From the NCBI RefSeq assembly GCF_040712085.1, contig NZ_JBFCVK010000006.1, positions 248,001 to 312,000 of the forward strand: a DNA stretch of 64,000 nt. The letters are read 5' to 3'. The stretch is from Aquibaculum sediminis. Its GTDB lineage: Bacteria > Pseudomonadota > Alphaproteobacteria > Kiloniellales > DSM-21159. Numbering within the stretch: the stretch's first letter is position 1; the number at the start of each line of letters is the position of its first letter. A program made the position numbers and the translations under genes. This document shows positions 24,737-33,595 of this stretch, in pieces. The notes under the pieces are model-generated. The model worked only from the letters and a program-made list of their open reading frames with translations. It was not told where the DNA came from and ran no database searches.

Positions 24737-25026
24737 TCCCAGTCTCCCTGCCGTTCGTCACCATGGGCGTGCTGCGCCACGAGCTGTGCTGCCGTGGCAG
24801 CGGCGAGCATCGCGACGATCCAGACCAGCAGCAGCTTGATCGCCTGCAGGACGTCGGCGGCCTGAAGCGCCAGCCCCACAACCACGAAGCCCAGGCCCAG
24901 GTTGTCGGCCTTGGTCAGGGCATGAAGGCGGGAGAAGACATCCGGCAGGCGCAGCAGCCCCAAGGTGCCGGCAAGAAAGAACAGGGCCCCGACCAGGATC
25001 AGCGAGATGGACACAAAGTCGATCAT
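24733..25026 (-). CDS. mrpG: MrpG/MnhG subunit
   Basis: A 97-residue protein with three membrane helices and GTLGLLRLPDVFSRLHALTKADNLG, the MnhG signature. MrpG is a structural subunit of the antiporter. It overlaps both neighbours by four bases. Confidence 0.9.
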   Translation of the reverse strand: MIDFVSISLILVGALFFLAGTLGLLRLPDVFSRLHALTKADNLGLGFVVVGLALQAADVLQAIKLLLVWIVAMLAAATAAQLVAQHAHGDERQGDWE

Positions 25027-25304
25027 GGCCGCCGCTTCCGTTCAGCCGGCGGAATGCGCCGGGCGCAACGCACAAAGGCAACCGTGCTGAGTGCCGCGAG
25101 CAGGGCGAAGGTGAGCGCGATGTCGACGGCGGCCCCCTGGTCGCTGGCCGCACCGAGAAGGAGCACAGTCGCCAGACCGGTGGTGCCAAAGAGCTGCGCG
25201 GCCATCATGCGATCCGCCGGTGCCGGTCCGCGGAGCACGCGCCAGAGACCCAACAGAATGGTGAGCAGGAGGAAGGCTGCAACGGCGAGGTAGAAGTCTG
25301 TCAT
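25023..25304 (-). CDS. mrpF: MrpF/MnhF subunit
   Basis: A 93-residue protein with three membrane helices and LRGPAPADRMMAAQLFGTTG, the MnhF signature, with a conserved aspartate in the first loop. It ends in a basic tail (RRIPPAERKRRP). It overlaps mrpE and mrpG by four bases each. Confidence 0.9.
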   Translation of the reverse strand: MTDFYLAVAAFLLLTILLGLWRVLRGPAPADRMMAAQLFGTTGLATVLLLGAASDQGAAVDIALTFALLAALSTVAFVRCARRIPPAERKRRP

Positions 25305-25813
25305 CGCGGCGGCTCCCGGCTGAACAGGCGGGCAATCGCCTCTTCTTCCCGCGCGAGCTGCCGTTGCTCCCCGCCAGCGCGACTGAGGAGATGAATCAAG
25401 GCGTCACCGCCTTCCAGGCGCGCACCCAGCGTACCGGGCATCAGGCTGAGGCTGTCACAGAAAAGGACGCGCTGGGTCTCTTCGGAAACGCGGCAGCGGT
25501 AGTGCAGGAACTCCGGTGAGACCGGTAGGCGCGGGTGAAACACCCGCCAGGCCACATCCACGCCGCCGACGAAGGAGCGCCACAGGAAATGCAGGAGGTA
25601 GCGCGGCAGTGCGAGAAGCCGCAGGCGGCGACCGCCTCTCTTCCAGATGGTGAGGCTGACACTTGCCGCCGCCAGCGCAGCGACAACGCCCGGAATAAGG
25701 AAGTCCGCCCGGCCGCCGGAGAGCAGCAGCCAGAGCGCGTAGAAGAGGGGAAAATGAACGCAGAGCCGGCGAAACCAGTCCGGTCCCCACCTTTGCTCCG
25801 CTTGACGGGGCAT
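25301..25813 (-). CDS. mrpE: MrpE/MnhE subunit, first gene of the antiporter operon
   Basis: A 170-residue protein starting at the ATG at 25813, four bases after GGGAGG; the GTG three bases upstream is too close to that site. Two N-terminal helices are followed by a cytoplasmic domain with the MnhE text LSLMPGTLGARLEGGDALIHLL. It begins the nine-gene minus-strand operon that ends at 18667. No promoter could be defined in the 80 bases upstream, which also hold the hairpin following the malyl-CoA lyase gene. Confidence 0.9.
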   Translation of the reverse strand: MPRQAEQRWGPDWFRRLCVHFPLFYALWLLLSGGRADFLIPGVVAALAAASVSLTIWKRGGRRLRLLALPRYLLHFLWRSFVGGVDVAWRVFHPRLPVSPEFLHYRCRVSEETQRVLFCDSLSLMPGTLGARLEGGDALIHLLSRAGGEQRQLAREEEAIARLFSREPPR

Positions 25814-25826
25814 CACACCTCCCTTT

Positions 25827-25852
25827 CGCCGGCCCGCCCCAGCGGACCGGCG
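25827..25852 (-). terminator. Hairpin between the malyl-CoA lyase gene and the Mrp operon
   Basis: Arms 25827-25837 and 25842-25852 pair at 10 of 11 positions around a four-base loop (GC-rich). No T-run follows on either strand, so it may be a pause or factor-dependent site. Confidence 0.4.
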
Positions 25853-25893
25853 TCATCGATGGGGGTGCCAAGAGACGATAGCGCCGTCTCCCC

Positions 25894-26874
25894 TCACCCG
25901 GCGTCGGCGATGGCCTTTGCCTTTTCGACCAGAACCTCGGCCTGCTTGATGGAGGCGATGTCGATCAGACGCCCATCGAGCGTGACCGCGCCCTTGCCTT
26001 CCTTCTGGGCCTGAGCCATGGCCTCGATAATGCGGTTGGCCTTCTCTATTTCCTCGTCGCTGGGGGCGAAGAGTTCGTTGGCCAGGTCAATCTGGGTCGG
26101 ATGGATGGCCCACTTGCCTTCGCAGCCGAGAACCGCTGCGCGGCGCGCCTGGGCCTTGTAGCCTTCCTGGTCCTGGATGTCGCCGAAGGGACCATCCACA
26201 GGGCGCAGGCCGGCGGCACGGGCCGCCACCACCATGCGGGCGATGGCATAGTGCCACATGTCGCCCCAGTGATAGTCGCGATTGCCCTGGTCGTCGGCAT
26301 CGGTCAGCACGCCATAGAGCGGATTGGGACCACCGATGTTGGTCGTGCGCGCGCGGGTGGAGGCGGCATAGTCGGCCACGCCGAAGTGCAGAGACTCATT
26401 GCGCTTGGAGGCATGGGCGATGGCATCGACATTGGACATGCCCAGGGCCGTTTCGATGATGTGCTCGAAGCCCAGCCGCTTCTTGCGGCCGACCGCGTCT
26501 TCTACCTGCGTGACCAGCATGTCGACCGCATAGACATCCGCCACGGTGCCAACCTTGGGGACCATTATGAGGTCGAGCCGCTCGCCGCCCTGCTCGATCA
26601 GGTCGACCACGTCACGATACATGTAGTGGGTGTCGAGGCCGTTGATGCGCACGGACACGGTCTTCTTGCCGAAATCGACTTCGTTGAGCGCGCGGACGAT
26701 ATTCTTGCGCGCCTGCGCCTTGTCATCGGGCGCCACCGCATCTTCCAGGTCGAGGAACACGACGTCGGCCGGAGCCTCGGCCGCCTTCTCGATGAAGCGG
26801 TAGTTGCTCCCCGGCACCGCCAACTCACTGCGGTTCAGTCGGGCGCGCGCCTGTTCGACGATCGTGAAACTCAT
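25894..26874 (-). CDS. mcl: L-malyl-CoA/beta-methylmalyl-CoA lyase
   Basis: A 326-residue HpcH/HpaI-CitE family aldolase. It matches methylotroph and phototroph malyl-CoA lyases: LAVPGSNYRFIEKAA, VVFLDLEDAVAPDDK, RINGLDTHYMYRDVVD, MVPKVGTVADVYAVD, ETALGMSNVDAIAHASKR and GKWAIHPTQIDLAN. The Glu-Asp pair of LDLEDAV and the glutamate of IETALG are the metal sites of the family. It splits malyl-CoA or beta-methylmalyl-CoA into glyoxylate and acetyl- or propionyl-CoA, as in the ethylmalonyl-CoA or serine cycle. A carboxylase beta subunit at 49032 fits the same acyl-CoA metabolism. No other pathway genes adjoin it. Confidence 0.9.
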   Translation of the reverse strand: MSFTIVEQARARLNRSELAVPGSNYRFIEKAAEAPADVVFLDLEDAVAPDDKAQARKNIVRALNEVDFGKKTVSVRINGLDTHYMYRDVVDLIEQGGERLDLIMVPKVGTVADVYAVDMLVTQVEDAVGRKKRLGFEHIIETALGMSNVDAIAHASKRNESLHFGVADYAASTRARTTNIGGPNPLYGVLTDADDQGNRDYHWGDMWHYAIARMVVAARAAGLRPVDGPFGDIQDQEGYKAQARRAAVLGCEGKWAIHPTQIDLANELFAPSDEEIEKANRIIEAMAQAQKEGKGAVTLDGRLIDIASIKQAEVLVEKAKAIADAG

Positions 26875-27025
26875 TGCCCTGTCCTTCCTCGTTATCGGGC
26901 GCGGCCGGGACGGCCCGCGCTCGTGTTACTTCAGCCCGGCTGTGCGTGCGGCACGGACGACCAACAGAATCGCCGCCCGCGCCGCATCGGCGAACAGGCA
27001 AAATTATAGACCGGCCTTGCGGCTT

Positions 27026-28033
27026 TCAACCGCGATTGGCGACCCGCTTGGCCGGAGGCGGCTCCACCTCGTCGCTCGGATCATTGGCCACGGGCTTGGC
27101 AAGGGGATGGTTCTCCCGCACCAGCGACTTCAAGCGCTCATCGACCACATGGGTGTAGATCTGCGTGGTGGCGATGTCGGCGTGTCCCAGCATCTGCTGC
27201 ACCGCCCGCAGGTCGGCGCCGCGCGCCAGGAGATGGCTGGCAAAGGCATGGCGCAGCACATGGGGCGAAACCTTGCCCGGCTCCACTCCGGCGTCGGAGG
27301 CCAATTCCTTGAGCAGCTGCGCCATACGATGGCGGGTCAGATGACCGCCGGCGCTGCGCGAGGGAAAGAGCCAGCGCTCATCCTCGCCACGCTTCAGGAA
27401 CATGAGTCGCACTGCCTTGTAGTCGGCCAGGGCCTGCCGCGCCGGCTTTCCGAGCGGCACCATCCGCTCACGCCCGCCCTTGCCCCGGATCAGCAGCGTT
27501 TCCGTGTCGCGCGCCACCGCCGAATAGGGCAGCCCCACCAGTTCGGAAACGCGCAAGCCGGTGGCATAGAGTACTTCCAGCAAGGCCACCAGGCGCAGTC
27601 CCTCAGGCCCGTCCTTGCGCCGGGCCGCATCGAGCAGCCGGTCGACCTCCTGTTCGCTCAGGATCTTGGGCAAACGACGGCCCTGCTGCGGGCTTTCCAG
27701 TTGGGCAGTCGGGTCTTCCTGGCGCCAGCCTTCTTCCTGCATGAAACGGAAGAACTGCCGCAGGGCAGACAAGCGCCGGGCGACGGTGCGCGGCGACAGG
27801 CCGCTCTCGGAAAGGTGCGCAACATAGGCGCGCAGGTCGTCGGCTTCCGCCGCGCCCAGCTTCACATCCCGGCCGTTCAAGAAAGCCGCAGCATCGTGCA
27901 GATCGCGACGATAGGCATCGAGCGTGTTCCGCGCCGCCCCCCGTTCGGCCGCCAACATTTCGAGAAATGCGTCGACGCGCCCGTCAACTTCGGTGACTGG
28001 AATCCGTCGAGAAGCCCTGCGCGCAGCGGACAT
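27026..28033 (-). CDS. xerD: Site-specific tyrosine recombinase XerD
   Basis: A 335-residue integrase from the ATG at 28033 (a TTG 18 bases upstream is in frame but less likely). The N-terminal core-binding domain contains ERGAARNTLDAYRRDL. The catalytic set is complete: Arg in TGLRVSELVGL, Lys in GKGGRERMVPLG, His-x-x-Arg in HVLRHAFASHLLARGA, His in LGHADIATTQ and Tyr in IYTHV. With XerC it resolves chromosome dimers at dif. The chromosomal neighbourhood and ordinary composition argue against a phage integrase. The C-terminal about 40 residues are an extra tail. Confidence 0.92.
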   Translation of the reverse strand: MSAARRASRRIPVTEVDGRVDAFLEMLAAERGAARNTLDAYRRDLHDAAAFLNGRDVKLGAAEADDLRAYVAHLSESGLSPRTVARRLSALRQFFRFMQEEGWRQEDPTAQLESPQQGRRLPKILSEQEVDRLLDAARRKDGPEGLRLVALLEVLYATGLRVSELVGLPYSAVARDTETLLIRGKGGRERMVPLGKPARQALADYKAVRLMFLKRGEDERWLFPSRSAGGHLTRHRMAQLLKELASDAGVEPGKVSPHVLRHAFASHLLARGADLRAVQQMLGHADIATTQIYTHVVDERLKSLVRENHPLAKPVANDPSDEVEPPPAKRVANRG

Positions 28034-28047
28034 GATCTTTGTGTTCC

Positions 28048-30021
28048 TCAATAGTCTTGAACTAGTAGTGTTTCGATGGCGATGGCCCGCGCTTCGGTCG
28101 TGAGATCGACACGGGTCAGAGCATCCAGAACTTCGATAAGCGCCTGGGGGTGGGCCTCATCGAGCGGCCCCTCACCCAGAAGATGGAGCGCCTGCAGCAG
28201 CGTTTCACCCCGAAACCCATCGGTTGCGGCGCCGCGTAGACCGTAGAGGCCGGAGGCCGAGGGTGGCCCCATGCCACCCACCCGCGACACCATGCGCGGC
28301 GCGTCTTCGCCGCTGCGACCATCCAGCGCGGCGATCATGCCGCGCAGCTGGCTTTGCATTTCCTCGACCTGCAGCGTGTTGCCATTGCCTTGCACGAGCC
28401 GGCGCCAGCCATCGATGTCGAGCACGGCGTCGGTCTCTAGGCCAGCGACACGCGCCAGCGGCCAGATTTCCGCATAGGCGCGGCGCGCGGCATCACTGCT
28501 GCCCGCCGCGCTGCGCAGTAGCGAGACCCAGGCCGCGGCACGCTCCAGGCGCCCGGAGACGATCAGCGCCTTAGCAGCCAACGCCGCACCCTCGCGCAGT
28601 TCCATGCCGGGATTGACACCGAGCAGAAGCCCGCCGGCGGCTTTCAGCCCGGCCAGGGTCAAGCCGTCGGCGGCCGCAGCGTCCACGTAGGCCTGCAGCA
28701 GCGCCACCTGCTCCTGCGGATCATGGCTGCGCCAGGCGCCCTTGTAGAGCAGGGCGCGCGCAAGCGCCGGCTCCAGGCCGGCCGCCGCGCCGCGTGGATC
28801 ATTCAGTTCCGCACCGGAGAAGCGGGCGCGCTCGTAGGCTTCCGCCAAGCTGCGAGCGGGCAATAGATCGCGGCCCACCGCAGATTCCGTCAGGCGCAAG
28901 CGCTCCTCCGCCGGCACCGCGCTCAATCGGCTGACGGCGGCGAGAATGCGCGCATCGCTCGTCTGCAGCAGCGCCGGCGCCGGAGCGGCATCCAGCGCCG
29001 CCAAATAGGCAAGGGTCAGGGCATCGGCTTCCCGCGGCTCTGGTGGCTGGCCCCGTCCCAGCGCCGCCTCGGCCAGAGCGATGCGCTGCGCATCCCCTTC
29101 ATCCAGTTCGCGCAGCAGCGACAGCCCCAGGCTGGCGGCCGCTTCCTCTCCTTCGCTGATCTGGCAATAGATCAGGGCTTCCTGCCAGAAGGCCGTATCG
29201 GAAAAGCGTTCGATGGTGCCGCGCGTCACCCGGCAGGCCTCGGCCCGGTTTCGGGTGAGCAAAGCAGCCTCCACGTGCAGCCGGGCAAGACGCTGATTCT
29301 GCTCGGCATTGCGCGGCAAGCGCCGCAAGAGCTCGAGCAGCTCTTCCTGGGCACCGAGATTGGCAAGCGCCTCTGCGCGCGCTTCGAGCAGATCGCCCGA
29401 CCCGCCGAGGGCACTGCGATTTCGCGGCGGCGCGGCCGTGGACAGCAGGAGGCGCACGGCACCGTTGCGCAGCGCCGGTGATTGCAGGGAGGGCAGCGTG
29501 CGAATGAGGCGCACGATCTCTTCCCGATCGCTCCCCTGCCAGAGATCGTAGCCCAGGCCGCCGTCCCCCGGATCGAGCGTGCCGGCCGTTTCCGGAATGC
29601 CGCTGCTCAGCGGATCGACCTCGATGCCGCCGCGAATGACGTAGGGTCCATCGCCGGGGTCCGCCTGTGGGCGGTCCAGAGCGGGGGGCTGTACCAATCC
29701 GGTCCGTGCAGGCTCGCTACCGGGTGCGGGTGCGGCCTCGAAGGAGTCGCCGGGCTGCTCATACGGATCGGGTACCCGCGGGAATCCGCTGCCGGAAGGC
29801 TCCTGGACATCGCCGCCCCGGACTCCAGCGCCGCCGGAGCCGGAAGCGCTGTCACCCTGCGGGAAGAGCTGGCGCGGCTGACCGGTGGCATAGCTGCTGG
29901 TCTGCGCCTCAGCCTTTGGCGACAGCGTCAGCAGGGCGAGCGCGCCGGCCGTCAGCAGCGCCAGGCGGCCCAGGGCGGCCGCTCTTCCAGCGCTCCGGGC
30001 GTCAGTCGTCCATGCGCGCAT
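28048..30021 (-). CDS. Exported hypothetical protein, alpha-helical repeat type
   Basis: A 657-residue protein. A signal peptide (GRLALLTAGALALLTLSPKAEAQ) precedes a Gly/Pro/Ser-rich linker to about residue 150. The rest is alanine- and leucine-rich helical text without named motifs, reminiscent of TPR-like helical hairpins (LEARAEALANLGAQEELLELL). I know no function. It overlaps the 46-residue gene upstream by 20 bases and is followed by xerD. Similar large exported proteins between aroK and xerD occur in related genomes to my memory. A scaffold or cell-envelope role is a guess. Confidence 0.78.
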   Translation of the reverse strand: MRAWTTDARSAGRAAALGRLALLTAGALALLTLSPKAEAQTSSYATGQPRQLFPQGDSASGSGGAGVRGGDVQEPSGSGFPRVPDPYEQPGDSFEAAPAPGSEPARTGLVQPPALDRPQADPGDGPYVIRGGIEVDPLSSGIPETAGTLDPGDGGLGYDLWQGSDREEIVRLIRTLPSLQSPALRNGAVRLLLSTAAPPRNRSALGGSGDLLEARAEALANLGAQEELLELLRRLPRNAEQNQRLARLHVEAALLTRNRAEACRVTRGTIERFSDTAFWQEALIYCQISEGEEAAASLGLSLLRELDEGDAQRIALAEAALGRGQPPEPREADALTLAYLAALDAAPAPALLQTSDARILAAVSRLSAVPAEERLRLTESAVGRDLLPARSLAEAYERARFSGAELNDPRGAAAGLEPALARALLYKGAWRSHDPQEQVALLQAYVDAAAADGLTLAGLKAAGGLLLGVNPGMELREGAALAAKALIVSGRLERAAAWVSLLRSAAGSSDAARRAYAEIWPLARVAGLETDAVLDIDGWRRLVQGNGNTLQVEEMQSQLRGMIAALDGRSGEDAPRMVSRVGGMGPPSASGLYGLRGAATDGFRGETLLQALHLLGEGPLDEAHPQALIEVLDALTRVDLTTEARAIAIETLLVQDY

Positions 30022-30142
30022 CGGGAACCACCTTCTCGACGGTCTGGGTTGGCCGCTCTACGTCCACCACCAACAGGGCGGCAGCGGCCCCGACCAGACC
30101 GACGATGAGCAGCAGAATGAGAAAGAGTCCGACCCGACGCAT
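30002..30142 (-). CDS. 46-residue single-span membrane protein
   Basis: This short open frame starts at the ATG at 30142 and encodes MRRVGLFLILLLIVGLVG followed by a few alanines, LLVVDVERPTQTVEK and a short acidic end. It has one clear transmembrane helix with positive residues first, so the tail probably lies in the periplasm. Its last 20 bases overlap the start of the 657-residue exported protein, whose ribosome site (AAGGTGG) lies inside it, implying translational coupling. Function unknown; a membrane partner for that protein is plausible. Confidence 0.68.
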   Translation of the reverse strand: MRRVGLFLILLLIVGLVGAAAALLVVDVERPTQTVEKVVPDARMDD

Positions 30143-30392
30143 CACTGACTTCCGTACCGTAAATTGCAGGCTCCACGCCTCGGAGCAGGCGACCCCGCGG
30201 CGACGCTCATGCGACAGGCAATGACCGGGCTTGCCCCAAACCCCAACGATGGTGATAAGGTTCGACCATGGCGAAAACGCGGCATCACCGCCCGAAAGAT
30301 AAGTGCGCGCCCCCGGTGGCGCAACGACAGTCGGTTACCCAATCGGCGGCCACGACGGCATGCACCACGCCGACGCGGGGAAAGCGCGCGTC

Positions 30393-31004
30393 ATGACGGG
30401 GCTGTCGCAAGAGCATAATCCGGTGCCGGTACGCGATATCGACCAACGACGGCACATCGTGCTGATCGGCCTGATGGGGGCAGGCAAGTCCTGCGTCGGA
30501 CGTCGGCTGGCCACTCGACTTGGCTGGGACTTCGTCGATGCCGACAGCGAGATCGAAACCGCAGCCGGCTGCAGCATTCCCGAGATTTTCGAGCGCCACG
30601 GCGAGCGCTACTTTCGCGACGGCGAACGCCGGGTGATCGCCCGTCTGCTGGCTGCCGAGCGCCCCCAGGTGATTGCCACCGGCGGCGGAGCCTACATGGA
30701 TGCGGAAACCCGTGCCGCCATAGCGCACGCTGGCGTGGCCGTTTGGCTGCGGGCGGACCTCGATGTGCTGGTGCGGCGCACCGCACGCCGCGACAATCGG
30801 CCACTGCTGAAAAAGGACAATCCTCGGCGAGTCCTGAAGGACCTGATGGAGGAGCGCTACCCCATCTACGCGCAAGCCGACCTGACGGTGGACAGCGCCG
30901 ATGGACCACTGGAGGCCAGCGTGGCGCGCGTCCTGCAGACCCTGCAAGACGAAGGATGGCTGCCAGCAGCCGCAAGCAATGGAGAGACGCGTGAGCGGTC
31001 ATGA
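30393..31004 (+). CDS. aroK: Shikimate kinase AroK
   Basis: A 203-residue kinase from the ATG at 30393 (upstream in-frame starts at 30303 and 30360 are possible but add non-family residues). Walker A is GLMGAGKS (residues 26-33), then FVDADSEIE with the shikimate-binding aspartate, ERYFRDGERRVI and IATGGGAYM. It phosphorylates shikimate in chorismate synthesis. It overlaps aroB by 14 bases, the standard aroK-aroB pair. Confidence 0.93.
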   Translation: MTGLSQEHNPVPVRDIDQRRHIVLIGLMGAGKSCVGRRLATRLGWDFVDADSEIETAAGCSIPEIFERHGERYFRDGERRVIARLLAAERPQVIATGGGAYMDAETRAAIAHAGVAVWLRADLDVLVRRTARRDNRPLLKKDNPRRVLKDLMEERYPIYAQADLTVDSADGPLEASVARVLQTLQDEGWLPAAASNGETRERS

Positions 31005-32139
31005 CCGGCTGCTCGTCGGATTGGGCGAGCGCAGCTATGAAATCCTGATCGGCGAAGGCCTGATCGCAAAGGCCGGCGAACTGATCGCGCCGCTTCTGGC
31101 CAGCCCGAGGGTGCTGATCGTCACGGACTCCCAGGTGGAGCAGCTGCACCTGCCCATCCTGCAGCGCGCCCTGGACCACGCCGGCATCCGGCACGAAGCC
31201 TTCGTGGTACCCGCCGGCGAGGCCAGCAAGAGCTTCGAGCGCTTTGCCCAGCTCTGCGAGGAACTCCTGCGCGCCGGGGTCGACCGCCACAGCACCCTGG
31301 TGGCGCTGGGCGGCGGCGTGGTGGGCGACCTTTGCGGCTTTGCGGCTGCCGTGCTGCTGCGCGGCATTGAGTTCATCCAGATTCCAACCACCCTCCTGGC
31401 CCAGGTGGACAGCTCCGTCGGTGGCAAGACCGGCATCAACACCGGCATCGGCAAGAACCTGGTGGGCGCCTTCCACCAGCCGAAGCTGGTGCTGGCCGAC
31501 ACGACGGTGCTCTCCACCCTGCCCGAGCGCGACCTGCTCGCCGGCTATGCCGAGGTGGCGAAATGCGGCTTGCTGGGCGATGCCGCTTTCTTCACCTGGC
31601 TGGAAGGGCACGGCCACCTGGTAATCGAAGGCGACAGCAAGGCAAGGCGTGAGGCGGTGCGACGCGCTTGCGCCATGAAGGCCGACGTGGTGGCAGCCGA
31701 CGAGAAGGAAGGCGGTCAGCGCAAGCTGCTGAACCTCGGGCACACCTTCGGCCACGCGCTGGAGGCAGAGTGCGGCTACGACGGCGACCTCTTGCACGGC
31801 GAGGCCGTGGCCATCGGCATGGTGCTGGCCTTCGAGCTGTCAGCCCAGCTCGGCCACTGTTCCGCTGACGACGCCGATCGCGTTCGGCGCCACCTGTCGG
31901 CGCTGGACCTGCCCACCGGCTTCGAGCGCCTGGCAGCGCGTGCCTGGCATCCCCAGCAGCTGATCGAGCACATGCGCCACGACAAGAAGGCACGCGACGG
32001 TCGGCTGACTTTCATCCTTGCCCACGGCATCGGCCAGGCTTTCGTGACCGATACGGTTCCGGAAGCGGAGGTGGAGCATCTCTTGACGGAACGGATCGGC
32101 GAGATCATCGCGGATGACTCCTCCGCCCTGCTGACCTGA
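30991..32139 (+). CDS. aroB: 3-dehydroquinate synthase AroB
   Basis: A 382-residue enzyme from the GTG at 30991, four bases after GGAGAG within the end of aroK. NAD and metal-site motifs are clear: ALGGGVVGDLCGFAA, QIPTTLLAQVDSSVGGKTGIN, GYAEVAKCGLL and LNLGHTFGHALE. It makes 3-dehydroquinate from DAHP, the second step of the shikimate pathway, so aroK and aroB act in the same pathway from one transcript. Confidence 0.95.
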   Translation: MSGHDRLLVGLGERSYEILIGEGLIAKAGELIAPLLASPRVLIVTDSQVEQLHLPILQRALDHAGIRHEAFVVPAGEASKSFERFAQLCEELLRAGVDRHSTLVALGGGVVGDLCGFAAAVLLRGIEFIQIPTTLLAQVDSSVGGKTGINTGIGKNLVGAFHQPKLVLADTTVLSTLPERDLLAGYAEVAKCGLLGDAAFFTWLEGHGHLVIEGDSKARREAVRRACAMKADVVAADEKEGGQRKLLNLGHTFGHALEAECGYDGDLLHGEAVAIGMVLAFELSAQLGHCSADDADRVRRHLSALDLPTGFERLAARAWHPQQLIEHMRHDKKARDGRLTFILAHGIGQAFVTDTVPEAEVEHLLTERIGEIIADDSSALLT

Positions 32140-32207
32140 TCGCTCCACACTGAGAACTCCAGAACCGCCTTATGGCCCTTATTGCCCAACAGCCGGACGA
32201 CTGACGA

Positions 32208-33509
32208 ATGGATAGTGCACTACTCCTCAGCGCCGCGGCGATTCTGACCCTGCTGGTTTTCTCGGCCTTCTTCTCAGGCTCGGAAACGGCGCTGACTGCG
32301 GCCTCGCGCGCACGTATGCACACCCTGGAACGCCAAGGCGATGCCAGGGCCGCGGTCGTCAATGTGCTGTGGCAGCGCAAGGAGCGGATGATCGGCGCCA
32401 TCCTGCTCGGCAACAATCTGGTGAACATCCTCGCTTCCGCGATGGCCACCTCGGTCCTCATCTCGCTCGTTGGCGAAACGGGCGTGGTTTACGCCACTCT
32501 GGGTATGACCGCCCTGGTCCTGATCTTCGCCGAGGTACTGCCCAAAACCTTCGCGCTCTATCACGCCGACCGCATGGCGCTGACCGTCTCCAAGCCCATG
32601 CGGGTCATCGTTCTCCTGCTCAGCCCGGTGGTGCAGCTCGTCCAGTTCATTGTTACCCGCACGCTGCGCAGCGTCGGTGCCGGTCCCGACTCCCATGCGG
32701 CTGCAGAGCGCTGGGAGGAAGAACTGCGTGGCGCCATCGACCTGCACCAGAGCGAGGGCGATGAAGAGATCCGGCATGAGCGGGAGATGCTGCGCTCCAT
32801 CCTCGATCTCGCCGATGTCGAGGTCGTGGACATCATGGTCCACCGCCGCAACGTGCTCGCCCTGAACATCGATGACGAGCCGGCCAGGTTGGTTCAGATG
32901 GTCATGAACAGCCCCTACACTCGCCTGCCATTGTGGAAGGACACGCCGGAGAACATCGTGGGAATCCTGCACGTGAAGGCGCTGTTCCGCGCAGTGCAGG
33001 CGGCAGAGGGCCATCTGGACACGCTTGACGTGAAAGCCGTCGCCGGCAAGCCCTGGTTCATACCGGATTCCACCGATCTGCTGTCCCAGCTCCAGGCCTT
33101 TCGCACCCGCAAGGAACATATCGCCGTGGTGGTGGACGAGTACGGCGAGATGATGGGCATCGTCACCCTGGAGGATATCCTGGAGGAGATCGTCGGCGAC
33201 ATTTCCGACGAGACCGACGTGGGCATCGAGGGCGTCGACCTGCTGCAGGACGGGACCGCCATCGTCGCCGGCACGGTGACGATCCGCGACCTCAACCGGC
33301 GCTGCGACTGGCGCCTGCCGGATGAGGAGGCCTCCACCGTCGCCGGCCTGGTTCTGCACGAGGCACGGCTCATTCCGGAAGTCGGCCAGAACTTCTCCTT
33401 CCACGGCTTCCGTTTCGAGATTCTCGGTCGTCAACGCAACCAGATCACCCTGCTGAAGATCACACCCCTGGCCAACGAGGAACCGGACGGCGAACAGTCG
33501 CCCTCTTGA
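32208..33509 (+). CDS. CorC/HlyC-type DUF21-CBS transporter
   Basis: A 433-residue protein in three parts. Residues 1-190 are the DUF21 membrane domain (FSAFFSGSETALTAASRARM, GAILLGNNLVNILASA, FAEVLPKTFAL). Residues about 210-335 are a CBS pair (VEVVDIMVHRRNVLAL and AVVVDEYGEMMGIVTLED). The last about 90 residues form the CorC_HlyC domain. Relatives of this CNNM-like type move or regulate magnesium and cobalt. It is followed by a hairpin and a stand-alone CBS protein. Confidence 0.9.
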   Translation: MDSALLLSAAAILTLLVFSAFFSGSETALTAASRARMHTLERQGDARAAVVNVLWQRKERMIGAILLGNNLVNILASAMATSVLISLVGETGVVYATLGMTALVLIFAEVLPKTFALYHADRMALTVSKPMRVIVLLLSPVVQLVQFIVTRTLRSVGAGPDSHAAAERWEEELRGAIDLHQSEGDEEIRHEREMLRSILDLADVEVVDIMVHRRNVLALNIDDEPARLVQMVMNSPYTRLPLWKDTPENIVGILHVKALFRAVQAAEGHLDTLDVKAVAGKPWFIPDSTDLLSQLQAFRTRKEHIAVVVDEYGEMMGIVTLEDILEEIVGDISDETDVGIEGVDLLQDGTAIVAGTVTIRDLNRRCDWRLPDEEASTVAGLVLHEARLIPEVGQNFSFHGFRFEILGRQRNQITLLKITPLANEEPDGEQSPS

Positions 33510-33552
33510 CCTCCTCTGCCATCGCCCCTCATCTTATGGTTAATGGCCACGG

Positions 33553-33572
33553 CCGCAGGCCCCCGCCTGCGG
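33553..33572. other. GC-rich hairpin before the CBS gene
   Basis: CCGCAGGC-CCCC-GCCTGCGG is a perfect eight-base stem with a four-base loop and no T-run. It lies 24 bases before the CBS gene and may be an attenuator or transcript-stability element. Confidence 0.3.
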
Positions 33573-33595
33573 TGAGGGCGCCGGGAGTAGTGAGC

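Noticed and set aside
27026..28033. XerD-like gene as the integrase of a mobile island
   Set aside because: Sequence, length, composition and surrounding core genes match housekeeping XerD; no att-like repeats or cargo were seen.
32274..33434. 386-codon frame antisense to the CorC-type gene
   Set aside because: It mirrors the coding strand of a DUF21-CBS gene and has no ribosome site or motif.
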